Source of the DNA: Anolis sagrei
Taxonomy: Eukaryota > Chordata > Lepidosauria > Squamata > Anolidae
DNA length: 64,000 bases
Assembly (NCBI RefSeq): GCF_037176765.1
Contig: NC_090023.1
Location: forward strand, 23,261,366-23,325,365
Reading direction: 5' to 3'
Shown here: positions 1 to 11,148 of the stretch, piece by piece
How positions within the stretch are numbered: the stretch's first letter is position 1
Layout: every line of letters begins with the position of its first letter
Position numbers and translations under genes: made by a program
The notes under the pieces: generated by a model
What the model saw: the letters and a program-made list of their open reading frames with translations, nothing else
Database searches by the model: none
Told to the model about the DNA's origin: nothing

Positions 1-676
1 CATACCTGAGCAATCCATTAACCACTTTAGCTGAAGAATTCTTGGAACATCTTTCCATCTGTAATACTAGGAATGTGTGGGAACAAAAATGAAACTTTGG
101 AAATCTGAGCTTTTTTTAGGGTGGAAGGGAGTGCATATCATTGCCTAGAATTAAGCTAAGAAGGAAATGGAGGAAAATAACCAGCTTTAGTTCTTGGCTT
201 CTGTGCAGAATGGATAAGGAAGAAACAAATTCTGTCATCCCATTGCCCCCCTCCCCCAGATGTGACAGCTATTGGCCATGTTAGGTGAGGATGATGACAT
301 ATTTGGTGGCATCAGGTTGGAGAAGGTTGGACAAAAGATTGGCTAGCAGCAGCTATTTACTTCACTGGGCATCATGGGGCATTGGGAGGAATCCAAAGAG
401 AGCAGAAATGATCACTGAACTCTTGATCGATATACACTACAAATTTCAAAGAGGACCTGTTTGCTTTAGATGAAGATTGATCCAGAAGAGCAGCAGAATC
501 TATCAGGAGGTAGACTGATTTGGGCATCTGTCTCAATCCAGAGATGACAGAGGATAAAAGGGCTAAAAGAAATCCTGAAGAACTATGGGAGAGGAAGTAA
601 ATCTAGCAATACATCTGAAAACATTTTAAAAATCTAATTAAAATGGAGGGATCTGTTTTCCCTTGAGGAGTTTGGA

Positions 677-714
<38 letters not shown>

Positions 715-1184
715 GAATATTGTGGGGCGCAACCTGCTGTAGGGTAATTGTGGGCAATCTCTTTCAACCTGAAAGTCATATTCAATTTAAAGGAAAGTAC
801 TTTGGGTCCACATTGCAGTGATGGTAGAGCAAAATCTAACTGGACTCTTATGGAAGCCAATAACTAACTTGAGGAGAGGCATTCCAACCTTTTACAGAGA
901 AGTATGGAACCACATACCAAGAAGGACATTGGAGGACAACACAAGAAAGCATCAAATCATAGCTTCAAAAAGGCTGACTTTCTGGAGAAATCCAGATGGA
1001 AGCCTCCAGGTTACTCTTCCCTTAAGTAGCCTTTGTGTTCCTGAGTCTCCTGCTTATCCCATCCCACAAGTGTAATAAACCCACCGATAATATTAACAGT
1101 TTTAGCTATGTTCTTTCTGACCTCCCTACGTCTCTCTGGTAGCAGGATATTCAGAAAGCCAGGATCTTCCCAACAGTTGACCTT
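1..1184. other. Intergenic, no gene recognised
   Basis: Apart from an (AAT)n microsatellite at about 678-714, no splice-consistent exon, conserved protein motif or known repeat was recognised. Short open frames here look random. Confidence 0.5.
678..714. repeat. (AAT)n microsatellite
   Basis: About twelve uninterrupted AAT/ATA triplets. They produce an artificial poly-Ile frame on the minus strand. Confidence 0.95.
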
Positions 1185-1189
1185 TCCTG

Positions 1190-1568
1190 GAGGCTGGGCA
1201 TGTTTAGCCTGAAGAAGAGAAGGCTGAGAGGAGATATGATAGCCATGTATAAATATGTGAGAGAGGGAGGAGGGAGCAAGCTTGTTTTTTGCTTCCTTGG
1301 AGACTAGGACACGGAACAATGGCTTCAAACTACAGGAAAGGAGATTCCATCTGAACACGAGGAAGAACTTCCTGACTATGAGAGCCATTCAGCAGTGGAA
1401 CTCTCTGCCTCGGAGTGTGGTGGAGGCTCCTTCTTTGGAAGCTTTTAAACAGAGACTGGATGGCCATCTGTCAGGGGGGATTTGAATGCAATATTCCTGC
1501 TTCTTGGCAGGGGGTTGGACTGGATGGCCCATGAAGTCTCTTCCAACTCTTTGATTCTATGATTCTAT
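1190..1568 (+). mobile_element. CR1 LINE, 5'-truncated 3' end
   Basis: The plus strand encodes the CR1 reverse transcriptase C-terminus (pieces such as [17 protein letters not shown] and [19 protein letters not shown]). A short 3' UTR follows, then the CR1-type 8-bp tail TTGATTCTATGATTCTAT at about 1551-1568. CR1 copies are usually 5'-truncated and this is typical. The frame breaks near 1290, so it is inactive. Confidence 0.9.
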
Positions 1569-2370
1569 ATGTAGTCTATGCAGCTTAATTGACTGGCTGC
1601 TTCAGGAAATCACTTACCGTCACCCAAGTGAAGGATGTATGTCGTATCCCAGAAATCTTAATGAAAGCCCAAGATATACAAAATATCTCTGTGATATAAC
1701 ACAGTATCCTTGTGTAACTCCTTCTCCATCCCATACAAGCACCTCAGAGCAGCAGCTTGACAACACAGTGATAGACCTATTGCCACATACTCAAATCTTA
1801 AAGCTCTTTCTTTGTCCGCTTAATCCTTTCCGGGTACATTTAGTGTGTAGGTACTGGCATGCTTTACTCCAATGTTTCCAACTGATTGAAACTATTTCAA
1901 TGTAGTAGAAGGGGGAGGGGGGAACTATAGGAAGCCAATGCGTGGGAATTTGGAAGATGTCTATTTGAAACTAAAGGTAAGCAAGCAAAGAAGCAAGACA
2001 GGTTGGTAAAGATTTATTTGTATATAGTATCTAAAGCAATTCCTGTCCTCATATGTTCCCTTTTAAATATTAAAATCTGCATCAGATAACCTTTTACAAA
2101 TACCCAGGGGTTGCTTACCTGCCAATGTGTCATGAGTTGTTACCAGAGGGAAAGTGTCTTTAAGTGGTGGTATCTTGTATTGCAAATACCCTTTTTCTCC
2201 AAAAAAGGCTAATCTGGAGTTTGGTAGGTGTAGTGTGAGAACACGGGACTGGGATTTGGGGGATGCAAATTCATTCCTCACTTATGTATGAACACTGCTG
2301 GAGAATCGTGGGCCAGTAGGTTGCCAACGTGGAAACTGGAGATGCCTCCTGTCCCATTGATGGCTGTGTA

Positions 2371-2697
2371 AAGGTAAAGGTTTCCCCTTGACATTAAGTG
2401 TAGTTGTGACTGACTCTGGGGTGTGGTGCTCATCTCCATTTCTAAGACAAAGAGCCAGCATTGTCCATAGATGCCTCAGAGGTCATGTGGCCAGCATGAC
2501 TTCATGGAACACCATTACCTTCCCACTGTAGTGGTACCTATTGATCTACTCACATTTGCATGTTTTTGAATTGCTAGATTGGCAGAAGCTGGGGCCAACA
2601 ATAGGAGCTCACCCCATCCCACAGATTTGAACTGCTGACCTTCTGGTCAGCAAGTTCTGTAGCTTAGCAGTTTAACCTGCTGCACCACCATAGCCCC
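2371..2697 (-). mobile_element. tRNA-derived SINE, about 330 bp (family 1)
   Basis: It is homologous over its length to the copy at 62148-62476. The tRNA-like head with a B-box-like stretch lies at the high-coordinate end. The tail resembles the BovB 3' end (GACTGACTCTGG-like, read in reverse). Possible degenerate flanking repeats resemble TGAT(GGC)TGTGTA. It is more diverged than the 62-kb copy. Confidence 0.75.
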
Positions 2698-2777
2698 TCT
2701 AATGATTGTGTAGAACAAGTAATTTAAGCAGGCATTGATTGTTGTATAACTAGGTAACATAAAACACTTGTTGAATT

Positions 2778-3226
2778 CCCTCAAATAGTGGTAGTGCATG
2801 CACTGGTAACCTCAAGGTTGAACTTCTGCAATGCTCTTTACATTGGGCTACTTTTGCACCAAGTTCAGAAACTCCAGTTGGTTCAATATATGGCAGCCAG
2901 TTTGGTTATAGGAACATCCAGGAGTGGGGATATTATACCTATACTGAAGTCACTCCACTGGCTGCCAATTAGTTTTCAGGCAAAATATAAAGTGATGTAT
3001 TTGACCTTTTAAGCCCTACGTGGTTTGGGTCCAGGTTATCTACAGGATCACCTTCTCCTGTACTGTCTGCCCTGAACACTGAGGGCCTCTGATGGGTGTC
3101 TGCTCCAGCAACCATCACCCAGAGGACCTTTTCATCAGCTGCCCCAAGACTATAAGATGATCTGCCAGTGGAACTCCAACAAATAAATGAGCTGTCAGAA
3201 TTTAAAACCCATCTAAAGACCTATAT
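2778..3226 (+). mobile_element. L2-clade LINE, 5' segment of a split copy
   Basis: It encodes a decayed RT C-terminal region (VVHALVTSRLNFCNALYIGL, then LHWLPISFQAKYKVMYLTF). It stops at the target duplication of the hAT element at 3227-5484. The sequence downstream at 5493-5692 reads as the continuation of the same L2 into its 3' UTR. Confidence 0.8.
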
Positions 3227-3249
3227 CTGTGATGGTGAATCTATGACCT

Positions 3250-3514
3250 GTGAAGGTGACCCCCCCCCCCCCAAATTTCTCAGGGTGTTCCACGAGAAGG
3301 CCTTACTGGTACATTATTTAAACTGTTATGTTTATTCATATCATGATCTGATCACCATGCTCAATATATCCCATATGCATGGGGGTATTGGGATAACAAT
3401 ACAAAAGTTTTGCTAGGATAGATCCTCAGCCTCCCCCCCCCCCGAATCAAACTCAGCCCCCCCTCCCCGAATCAAACTCAGCACCCCCGAATCAAAATCC
3501 TGGCTACGGGCCTG
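3250..3514. mobile_element. G/C-tract hAT MITE (family A), diverged copy
   Basis: It shares the body of the other family A copies (CATATGCATGGGGGTATTGG, the long C runs, and the terminal GGCTACGGGCCTG). The right end at 3514 is clear. The left end is blurred by a C run and no convincing 8-bp duplication was found. Confidence 0.65.
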
Positions 3515-4031
3515 CCAGGTGCAGTAGCCAAGGGTGAAATATTTGCTGTAGTGTAGTGTAGACACTCTGTGCCAGAACTCTGTAGGCCAAAACAACAGAA
3601 CACTAACACAGAGCATCTAGTTCTGGGACTTTCAGTTAGGCCGTTAGGGGATCTTTGGCCTCACTTCTAGCCAGTGGATAAGGGAGCAGCGGAATGCCAT
3701 GGGAGATGCATATCTGGGGGCCCTGTGATCGCCATTACCAGAAACCACATAACCATAGCAACCATCATCCAGTCTACTGTTCAGGGGTGTGGATTTATAA
3801 ACAAACATCCAAAAGAAACAGATTGACAGATGAAGTTAGTAGCGCTTGCTTATGTTTGAAGTGTACAGAATACCAACCTTCAATTGAAGATTTAGCAAAT
3901 GAAATTCAGCAACAAAAAAGTCACTGAAAAGCAGGTTGGTTAAAGAATTCCCCCTTTCCCTTACTTATCTTAGTTCACAGCACCGCACACAAGTTAAATA
4001 ATATCACAGCACCCCGCACAAGTTAAGTAAT

Positions 4032-5289
4032 ATCCCTGTTGGTTCTGCTGGACCTCTCAGAGGCCTTCGATGCCGTCGACCACGGTATCCTTTTGGGATG
4101 CCTCAGGGATATGGGACTTGGAGATGCTGTTTTGCAGTGGCTCTGGTGCTTCCTTGAGGGTTGTTCCCAGAAGGTGTTGCTGGGGGACACCTGCTCGTCC
4201 TCACAACCTTTGAGTTGTGGGGTCCCGCAGGAATCAGTACTGTCTCCCATGTTGTTTAACATTTACATGAAGCCGCTGGGAGAGATCATCCTGAGTTTTG
4301 GGGTTAGATGTCATCTGTATGCAGATGATGCTCAGCTCTATCACTCCTTCCCACCTGTGACTAAGGAGGCTGTGCAAGTCCTGAACCGGTGTTTGGCTGC
4401 TGTGTCGGTCTGGATGAGGGCGAACAAATTGAAATTGAATCCAGACAAGAGAGAGGTACTCCTGGTCAGTCAAAAGGCTGAACAGGGCATAGGGTTACAG
4501 TATGTGTTGGATGGGGTTACACTCCCCCTGAAGTCGCAGGTTCGCAGCTTGGGAGTGATCCTAGATTAATTGTTGAGCCTGGAACCCCAGGTCTCAGTCG
4601 TGGCTAGAGGAGCTTTTGCACAATTAAAACCTGTGCCCATACCTTGGGAAGTCTGACTTGGCCACAGTGGTCCATGCTCTTGTTATATCCTGAATAGACT
4701 ACTGCAACACGCTCTACATGGGGCTGCCTTTGTAGACTGCCAGGAAACTTCAATTAGTCCAACAATCAGCAGCCAAGTTGCTCACCGGAGTGTCATACAG
4801 GGAGCATACAACTCTGTTACACCAGCTCCACGGGCTGCCAATCTGCTACCAAGCACAATTCAAAGTGCTGGTTTTAACCTGTAAAGCCCTAAACAGTTCT
4901 GGCCCAGATTACCTGTCCAAACGTATCTCCTGTTACAAATCATCACAAAGTTTAAGATCATATGGAGAGGCCCTGCTCTCGATCCCACCGCTGTCGCAAA
5001 CACAATTGGTGGGGATGAGGGATAGGGCCTTCTCAGAAGTGGCCCCCTGCCTGTGGAATTCCCTCCCCAGGAACATCAGATTGGCCACCTTCTCCTGCCC
5101 TTTAGAAGGAAACTCAAGCCTTGGTTGTGGGACCAAGTGTTTGATCATTGAATAGCGGCAAGTGAGAAGAAGACATAAGCAATTTGAAGTGACAATGGTG
5201 CTTGCTGTGAGGCCGCCCTGAATACCCCCTTGGGGATGAGAAGGGTAGGATACAAGTGTATGAAATAAAATAATAATAAATAAATAAGC
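4032..5289 (+). mobile_element. L2-clade LINE inserted in the hAT element
   Basis: The RT domain is readable: VLLDLSEAFDAVDHGILLG, GVPQESVLSPMLFNIYMKP and the active-site box YADDAQLYHSF. The C-terminal region and the 3' UTR follow, ending in an (AATAA)n tail near 5289. It is closely related to the copy at 42734-44213 but interrupted by stops near 4568 and later frame changes. Two imperfect 29-bp direct repeats (about 3974-4030) sit just upstream. Confidence 0.85.
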
Positions 5290-5492
5290 CCAACAAAAGA
5301 AACCGACTAATGAATGAAGAAAGAGGTCATTAAGCAGGTAAGTTAATTAATTGGTTTTTGGTTTATTAAATGTAGTTATATATTGCAATTATACATTTCT
5401 GTAATTTGAACTATAAATATCGTGAAGTTATTATTTTTTTCTCAAAGTGACACCCTACCAAGCTCAAAAGGTTGCCCATCACTGACCTATAT

Positions 5493-5692
5493 CTTCTGGC
5501 AGGCCTACCCAGTCAGTTTTAAGCATAAAATTTAAACTTGTGTCCTGTGTTTTAATTTCTGTTGTATTTAATATGTATTTTGTATAAATATGTTTTAGAA
5601 TGTGTATTTTGTAGTATGTTTTTAGATGATTGCATTTTTAGCGATGTTGTAACCCACCTAAAACCATGAGGAGGTGTGGGTAAGAAATACAA
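5493..5692 (+). mobile_element. L2-clade LINE, 3' segment of the split copy
   Basis: This resumes the L2 interrupted at 3226. It carries the 3' UTR and the conserved end (TGTAACCCACCTAAAACC) followed by a simple ATC-rich tail. Confidence 0.7.
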
Positions 5693-5860
5693 TTATAATC
5701 ATCATCATAATTTTGTTATAGGTATTTTAATAACATTGTGTTTTATCTCTATTGTAATCCTGTTGTACCCTACCTTGAGCCACAAGAAGATGCAGGTAAT
5801 AATGTTATTACTGCTACTACGACTACAGAGTCCTTATGCTGACAACACAATGGGTCAGAC
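5693..5860 (+). mobile_element. Second L2-like 3' end
   Basis: A further copy of the L2 3'-terminal motif (CCTACCTTGAGCCACAAGAA) with a degenerate triplet tail follows directly. It may be a second insertion at the first tail, or a duplication. Confidence 0.45.
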
Positions 5861-7029
5861 ACATCACATGTCAAGCTAACAAACTTCACAGGGAAAAATA
5901 TGGAGAAGGATAGCTCTGTATCCAGGGGTTTTGCTCATTGGAGGAAACGTGGGATATAAATTGATTTTTCTTTTTTAAAAAGAGGACTAGATAAGATACC
6001 TCTGACCTATTTATAAGATATCTTAGCTTCAGATCTTTCCATTTTTTATTTCTATGAAAGTGTGTGATTTTATAATGGTTGAATGTATTTTGTTGTGAGT
6101 GGTGTCACTAGTGGAGTGTGAAGAATACATGGCATAATTAGAGGGGAAAACACCATCCATGTGGGTTGGGAAAGAGGTGGTTGAGGAGGGAAGAGAAGCA
6201 GCTGAGTAATGCTGAACTGATGTCTTTATGGTGATTCAACACACTTGCACCCTCTCCTTTGTGCATGCTCAGATGGGCTTCTCCAATCCTGCCACCTCAT
6301 ACATTTACACATGATGTTTTCCTGCTTTGTCTTCCCTCCTTTGACATTGCCTTCTTGTTTCTCCCATGCAAGATTTTAGGAAATCCTCTCTCAGCAGCTA
6401 AAATGACATTGACTCCAACAACAGCTCCTTGGGTTTCCCCCACTGTATACCAAAACACATGTTTTTGTGTGGCATGCTTTGATTTATGAAAATTAAATAA
6501 GGACAAGTTGCCCTTCTGATTGCAAAGAGACACATTTCCTGCTGCTAAATGGGCTAACTATACATTTTGGATATCTGGATTTTTCCGTGCTCTCTTGTGG
6601 GATGACTGAACTTTACTGCCCCGTCTTTCATTTCTGGGTACCACGAGAAGCAAGGAACCAGGACTGTGTGTGTGTGGACACAATTGACGATGCAGAAAAC
6701 GGCACTTGAAGATTCTGGTATTTTACTAAAATATTGCGGTCTGTTTTTGTTTGGGAGGACCTCATGGGGATGATACCATGAGTTCCCACACTGGGTGACA
6801 CACACGTTAACGAGGACACTGTTTGTTGTTAACATGTTTTTATATTTTTAAATGTATTTAAATGTATTTTAAGCACCTTTTCATTTTCATGCTTACTGCT
6901 TTGATAATTTGTTGAGGGGTGGGATATAGATGTTGAAATAAAGCAAAGATAAGGGCAGATGAGGAATATGCTTGAGGTATTACAGTCTTAAAGATTTATT
7001 GTTCACTTATATTGTTTAAACTAACATGT
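5861..7029. other. Intergenic, no gene recognised
   Basis: Only short open frames without recognisable domains are present, and no repeat family could be named. Confidence 0.45.
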
Positions 7030-7440
7030 GGAGTTGTAGGTTTCTTCGGGCTATATGGCCATGGTCTAGAGGCATTCTCTCCTGACATTTTGCCTGCATC
7101 TATGGCAAGCATCCTCAGAGGTAGTGAGGTCTGTTGGAACTAGGAAAATGGGTTTATATATCTGTGGAATGACCAGGGTGAGACAAAGAACTCTTGTCTG
7201 CTGGAGCTAGTTTCAACTGTTTCAACTGTTGAAACATTCACACCTAGCTCCAGCAGACAAGAGACCTTTGTCTCACCCTGGTCATTCCACAGATATATAA
7301 ACCCTTTTTCCTAGTTCCAACAGACCTCGCTACCTCTGAGGATGCTTGCCATAGATGCAGGCGAAACGTCAGGAGAGAATGGCTCTAGACCATGGCCATA
7401 TAGCCCGAAAAAACCTTCAACAACCCAGTGATTCCGGCCA
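7030..7440. repeat. Long inverted repeat, hairpin of about 0.4 kb
   Basis: Two arms of about 185-190 bp are inverted copies of each other with only scattered mismatches. They meet near 7215 around TTTCAACTGTTGAAAC. Landmarks are GGGCTATATGGCCATGG on the left and CCATGGCCATATAGCCCG on the right. The arm sequence recurs singly at about 36360-36465 and 47195-47335, so this is a family member and not a local duplication. No coding potential was recognised. Confidence 0.85.
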
Positions 7441-8184
7441 TGAAAGCCTTCAACAATACATTTAACATGTGGAGATCTTAACCCTAACTGTTCTTCTTCA
7501 GTTTATAATCGAATATCCTGCACTGCCAATATATAAGATTTTCTACCCATTTAAGAAAATGAAATGGCAGGGTTCTGAGGTGGTAGCATTCATACGTCGC
7601 AATTCTATAGGTATTTTGGGTTATACATTTTGTGCAGGAACAGAACAAATGGGATATAAATACAGTGCATATCTTCTGGATGTGAATTTTTTTTCCTAGC
7701 AAAGGGTTTTTACTGATGTAACCAAACTTTTAGAATGTTACTCCACACTTCCACTCTCAAGTGGTGCAGGTCACTATTCTGCTGCTTGTGTAATTTAATT
7801 TGGCAACACATGCGTGTGCATACATTCCTCAAGCCACCACTTCCCATGCCAAAATGCTAAACCACTCTTAAGACCAAGGAAATCTCCTACAGGCAGCTTT
7901 GTTTGTTGTTAAAAGTGTTTTATTTGAAGAATTCATAATTTTAATAAGAGCAGTACCCCCACCAGCATTTCATTCTTTACTCATTTGAGACACCGCCACA
8001 ATCTTCACTTGCATAGAGTTACAAGAAATCAGATTCATTGAGAATGTAATACACAACAGATTACATACTTTTAATAACCTTTCCCAAGGGCTTTTTTAAA
8101 ACTTGGTTAAAATATAAATATAAAGATGGATCTAGATAAGCAGACCTCTCTTTTGCAGTAGAGTTTTCCTGGCATTCCAAAAGC
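7441..8184. other. Intergenic, no gene recognised
   Basis: No exon or named repeat was recognised between the hairpin and the MITE at 8185. Confidence 0.4.
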
Positions 8185-8297
8185 TGCTCATGGGGTTCCA
8201 GAACAACTCCCAGAAATCCCTGCCAGTTTACCAGCTGTTAGGATTTCTAGGAGTTGAAGGCCAAAACATTTGGGGACCCACAGGTTGAAAACCACTG
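8185..8297. mobile_element. Palindromic hAT MITE (family B), diverged
   Basis: The right half (GGGGACCCACAGGTTGAAAACCACTG) matches the family B terminus seen intact at 33713-33847. The left terminus is degraded. Confidence 0.7.
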
Positions 8298-8504
8298 TTC
8301 TAGAAGCTTTCTGGAATGGCATGGAATTATCTTTACTCAGAATTACTAAAGTGCAGCTTGACCACAGGACCAGTACCTGTAGTTTCATGAGTCCATGTCT
8401 GACAAAATATGTCCTTTCTAGACATTTTCTAGGTCCTCTAGTGTTATTTTATGGTATTCTTGGTCTGGAGGTCTTTCACTTCAATAGGAGTTGCTACAGA
8501 GGCG

Positions 8505-8725
8505 GCCCTAGGTAATTTTCAATGGTAAGCAAACAGTATTTTGGTGCCCCCCCCCCAACCAATCACTGATATATATTTTCTGTTCGTCGTGGGGGTTCTG
8601 TGTGTCATATTTGGTTCAATTCCATCATTGGTGGAGTTCCGAATGCTCTTTGATTGTAGGTGAACTATACATCCCAGTAACTACAACTCACATATGTCAA
8701 GGTCTATTTTCCCCCAAGAGCGCCT
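8505..8725. repeat. Interspersed repeat family E fragment
   Basis: It shares segments (GGTTCAATTCCATCATTGG, GAATGCTCTTTGATTGTAGG) with the longer copies at about 31090-31460 and 44890-45440. The class is not identified. Confidence 0.6.
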
Positions 8726-9380
8726 CAAGAGTGCCCCTGGGCGAAACCAACTATACTGCAAATGCTTACTTTGCGTAATGGTTGAACCACCCCTGGGTTG
8801 CTATTATCTGTGGTATTGCATATCCCTTGTGGATACAGGGGTCATACCGTGTCTCTTTGAATATTGGCCGATAGAACTAATATGAATAATATGTACTGGC
8901 AGATCATTCCTGCTCCAAAACTGTTTCATTCTGTCCTATCTTCCTACTGAGTTAACTGAATGCAAAATACTTTTGCACTACTTTTGAACTCAATTTACAG
9001 CAATTGAAGTAATCCGAAGACAAAGAAGGAAAGCGGGAGGAGAGAGAAACTGGAACTTTTTAAGAGCAGCTAATAAAAATGGAATGGCAGAGTCAGAACT
9101 TTGCCTGACAAACTGGGAAAGCTGGAAGGTGTGTGTGGAGGAAGCCTGGCAATGTCTTTGCTTCATGTGCTATGGTTCTCTGTGTCTGAAACTATTTCAT
9201 TTTTAAAAAAAATCTTTGTGCAGTACTTCTCAAACAGCCATTTCATAAAGCTTAATCTGATTATTTGCTTATGATTTCATTTCACTAGCCTCCAATTTAA
9301 ATTTCAGATATTTTTGCCATTTTGTATTATTAAAAAGATAATATATATTGTAAAGTGAATATAAATACAAATAGGTCTGT

Positions 9381-9386
9381 TTTATT
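9381..9386 (-). promoter_or_regulatory. Candidate polyadenylation signal, MMP7-like gene A
   Basis: AATAAA on the minus strand about 30 nt after the stop codon. It is the nearest canonical signal. Such a short 3' UTR is unusual, so a more distal site is possible. Confidence 0.35.
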
Positions 9387-9414
9387 TCTTCGGAAGCACA
9401 CACGCCAGGATTGT

Positions 9415-9428
9415 TCAGGTTCTCTTTC
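9415..9428 (-). CDS. MMP7: MMP7-like A, coding exon 6 (terminal, 14 nt)
   Basis: The acceptor TCTTTCACACAG precedes GAAAGAGAACCTGA. With the split G from exon 5 it reads Gly-Lys-Arg-Thr-stop. The homologous exon of copy B also has 14 coding nt, which strongly supports this tiny exon. Confidence 0.85.
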
Positions 9429-11106
9429 CTGTGTGAAAGAAAAGAAGAAGAAATAAGAAAGTACGCATTGCAGGCAAGACTATCTCAAGTGTGAATTCCA
9501 TATATGTCTATCCAAAAAGAGATCAGTGAGAATCAGTGAGATTATATGTCTATCCGAAATGAGATAAGTGAGATTAATTTTACGTTAATGGTAATTTTTA
9601 CTGGTACAAGGAGCAACCTTGGCTACTAGAAGTGGCAGCAAGAAGTTGGTGAAGATTATTGCAATTTATCCCACAAGGAACTGCCTTTGAAAATAGTTTG
9701 GAAATGTTGTTTAGCACTTACGTTATGAAAATGCTAACTGGGACTGGGTGGCAGGACTGCCTTATGCCATTACTTTTTTATCTATGAACCTGTGAGGACT
9801 TTAAGATCATCTGGAGAGGCCCTGCTCTTGGTCCCACCATCATCACAAGTATGGTTGGCGGGAACGAGAGACAGGGCCTTCTCAGTGGTGGCCCCTCGGC
9901 TATGGAATGCCCTTCTTAGGGAGATTGGATTGGCTTCCTCGCTCCTATCATTCCGGAAGAATCTTAAGACATGGCTATTTGAGCAGGCATTTGAAAATAC
10001 GGAGTAATGGATATAATAACGGAATAACTATGTGGTGGAACTGGACATTGTTTTAATGATTATCGATTGAAGTATGTTTCATTATAATGTTTGATTTTAT
10101 TGTTGCTGATGTTTTTATATTGTTTATTGTAATTGTGTCCTTGGAGACATTGAATTCTTGCCTTGTAAACCGCCTCGAGACTCCGGAAGACTGAGAGGGG
10201 CCGTATAGAAAAGAAATGAAATAAATAAATAAATAATTGCTGTTTTGTCATCTGCAATCCATTTGAAAATGTATTTTTGTTCAGTCATTTGTTGAGTTAA
10301 CTTTAGAGTTCAATAAAATCATACTGAAATATTCTTTCCCATTCCTGCTCCTTCTCATTCCAATGGTATATCACAGAGACAAAATGTAGCACCAGTTGTA
10401 AAAGCTCTGCGCTGGCTGCCCATTCACTTCTGGTCTGAATTCAAGGTGTTGGTTATGACATTCAAAACCCTGGAAGAGCACTTCACCCTATACCAGTGGT
10501 TCTCTACCTGTGAGTCCCCAGGTCTACCTGTGAGTCCCCAGTTATCAAGATTTCTGGGAGTTTAAGGCCAAAACACCTGGGCACCCATAGGTTAAGAACC
10601 ACTGCCCTATACAGTAGGTCTTTGGTATCTGCTAGGGTTTGGTTCCAGGACCCCATGTGGATAGTTTTTAGATGATCCACTAATACACAATTAGTTAAAA
10701 TAGTAGGGGATGAACTTCATAGAGAATCTGGATCCACACCCCATCTTTCTTAAGTCCCCACAACCCCCCAATGAGAATGGAAAAGGGAATCACTACACTC
10801 TTTACTCTCAAGTCAGGAGTCATCTTCTATTCCCTCCTAAGTCAGATGTTCTTGTATTGCTGAGATGTATATGTATAATTCCTATGGCTATTGTGTATTA
10901 TATTAATTTTTATTACAGATAGCCGACCGGCAGGTTCTACTGCATTTGAGAAATTTTATAATTTTCAAATGTTTATAATTTTATTAATGACATTTTTATG
11001 TGCTGTTGATTATACTTATGTCATTGTATTTATACTTATGTATTGTTGTCTGCATGTGGCACTTGGAGTGCTCCTTTGGGGAGATGGTGGCAGAATACAA
11101 ATAAAG

Positions 11107-11148
<42 letters not shown>

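Larger units (their letters stand above)
3227..5484. mobile_element. hAT (Charlie-like) DNA transposon, split by insertions
   Basis: The left end reads CTGTGATGGTGAA and the right end TTGCCCATCACTG, an inverted pair. It is flanked by an exact 8-bp target duplication ACCTATAT (3219-3226 and 5485-5492), the hAT signature. Between about 3830 and 3926 the plus strand encodes a transposase-like fragment (LCLKCTEYQPSIEDLANEIQ followed by QQKSH and a stop). This resembles the sequence in Charlie8-derived proteins such as GTF2IRD2. Two later insertions lie inside: a C-rich MITE and an L2. Confidence 0.8.

Noticed and set aside
1-9380. Hemopexin-domain exons downstream of MMP7-like gene A
   Set aside because: I looked on the minus strand for hemopexin-type coding pieces and found none. 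The 14-nt exon with stop at 9415-9428, mirrored in gene B, explains the gene end.
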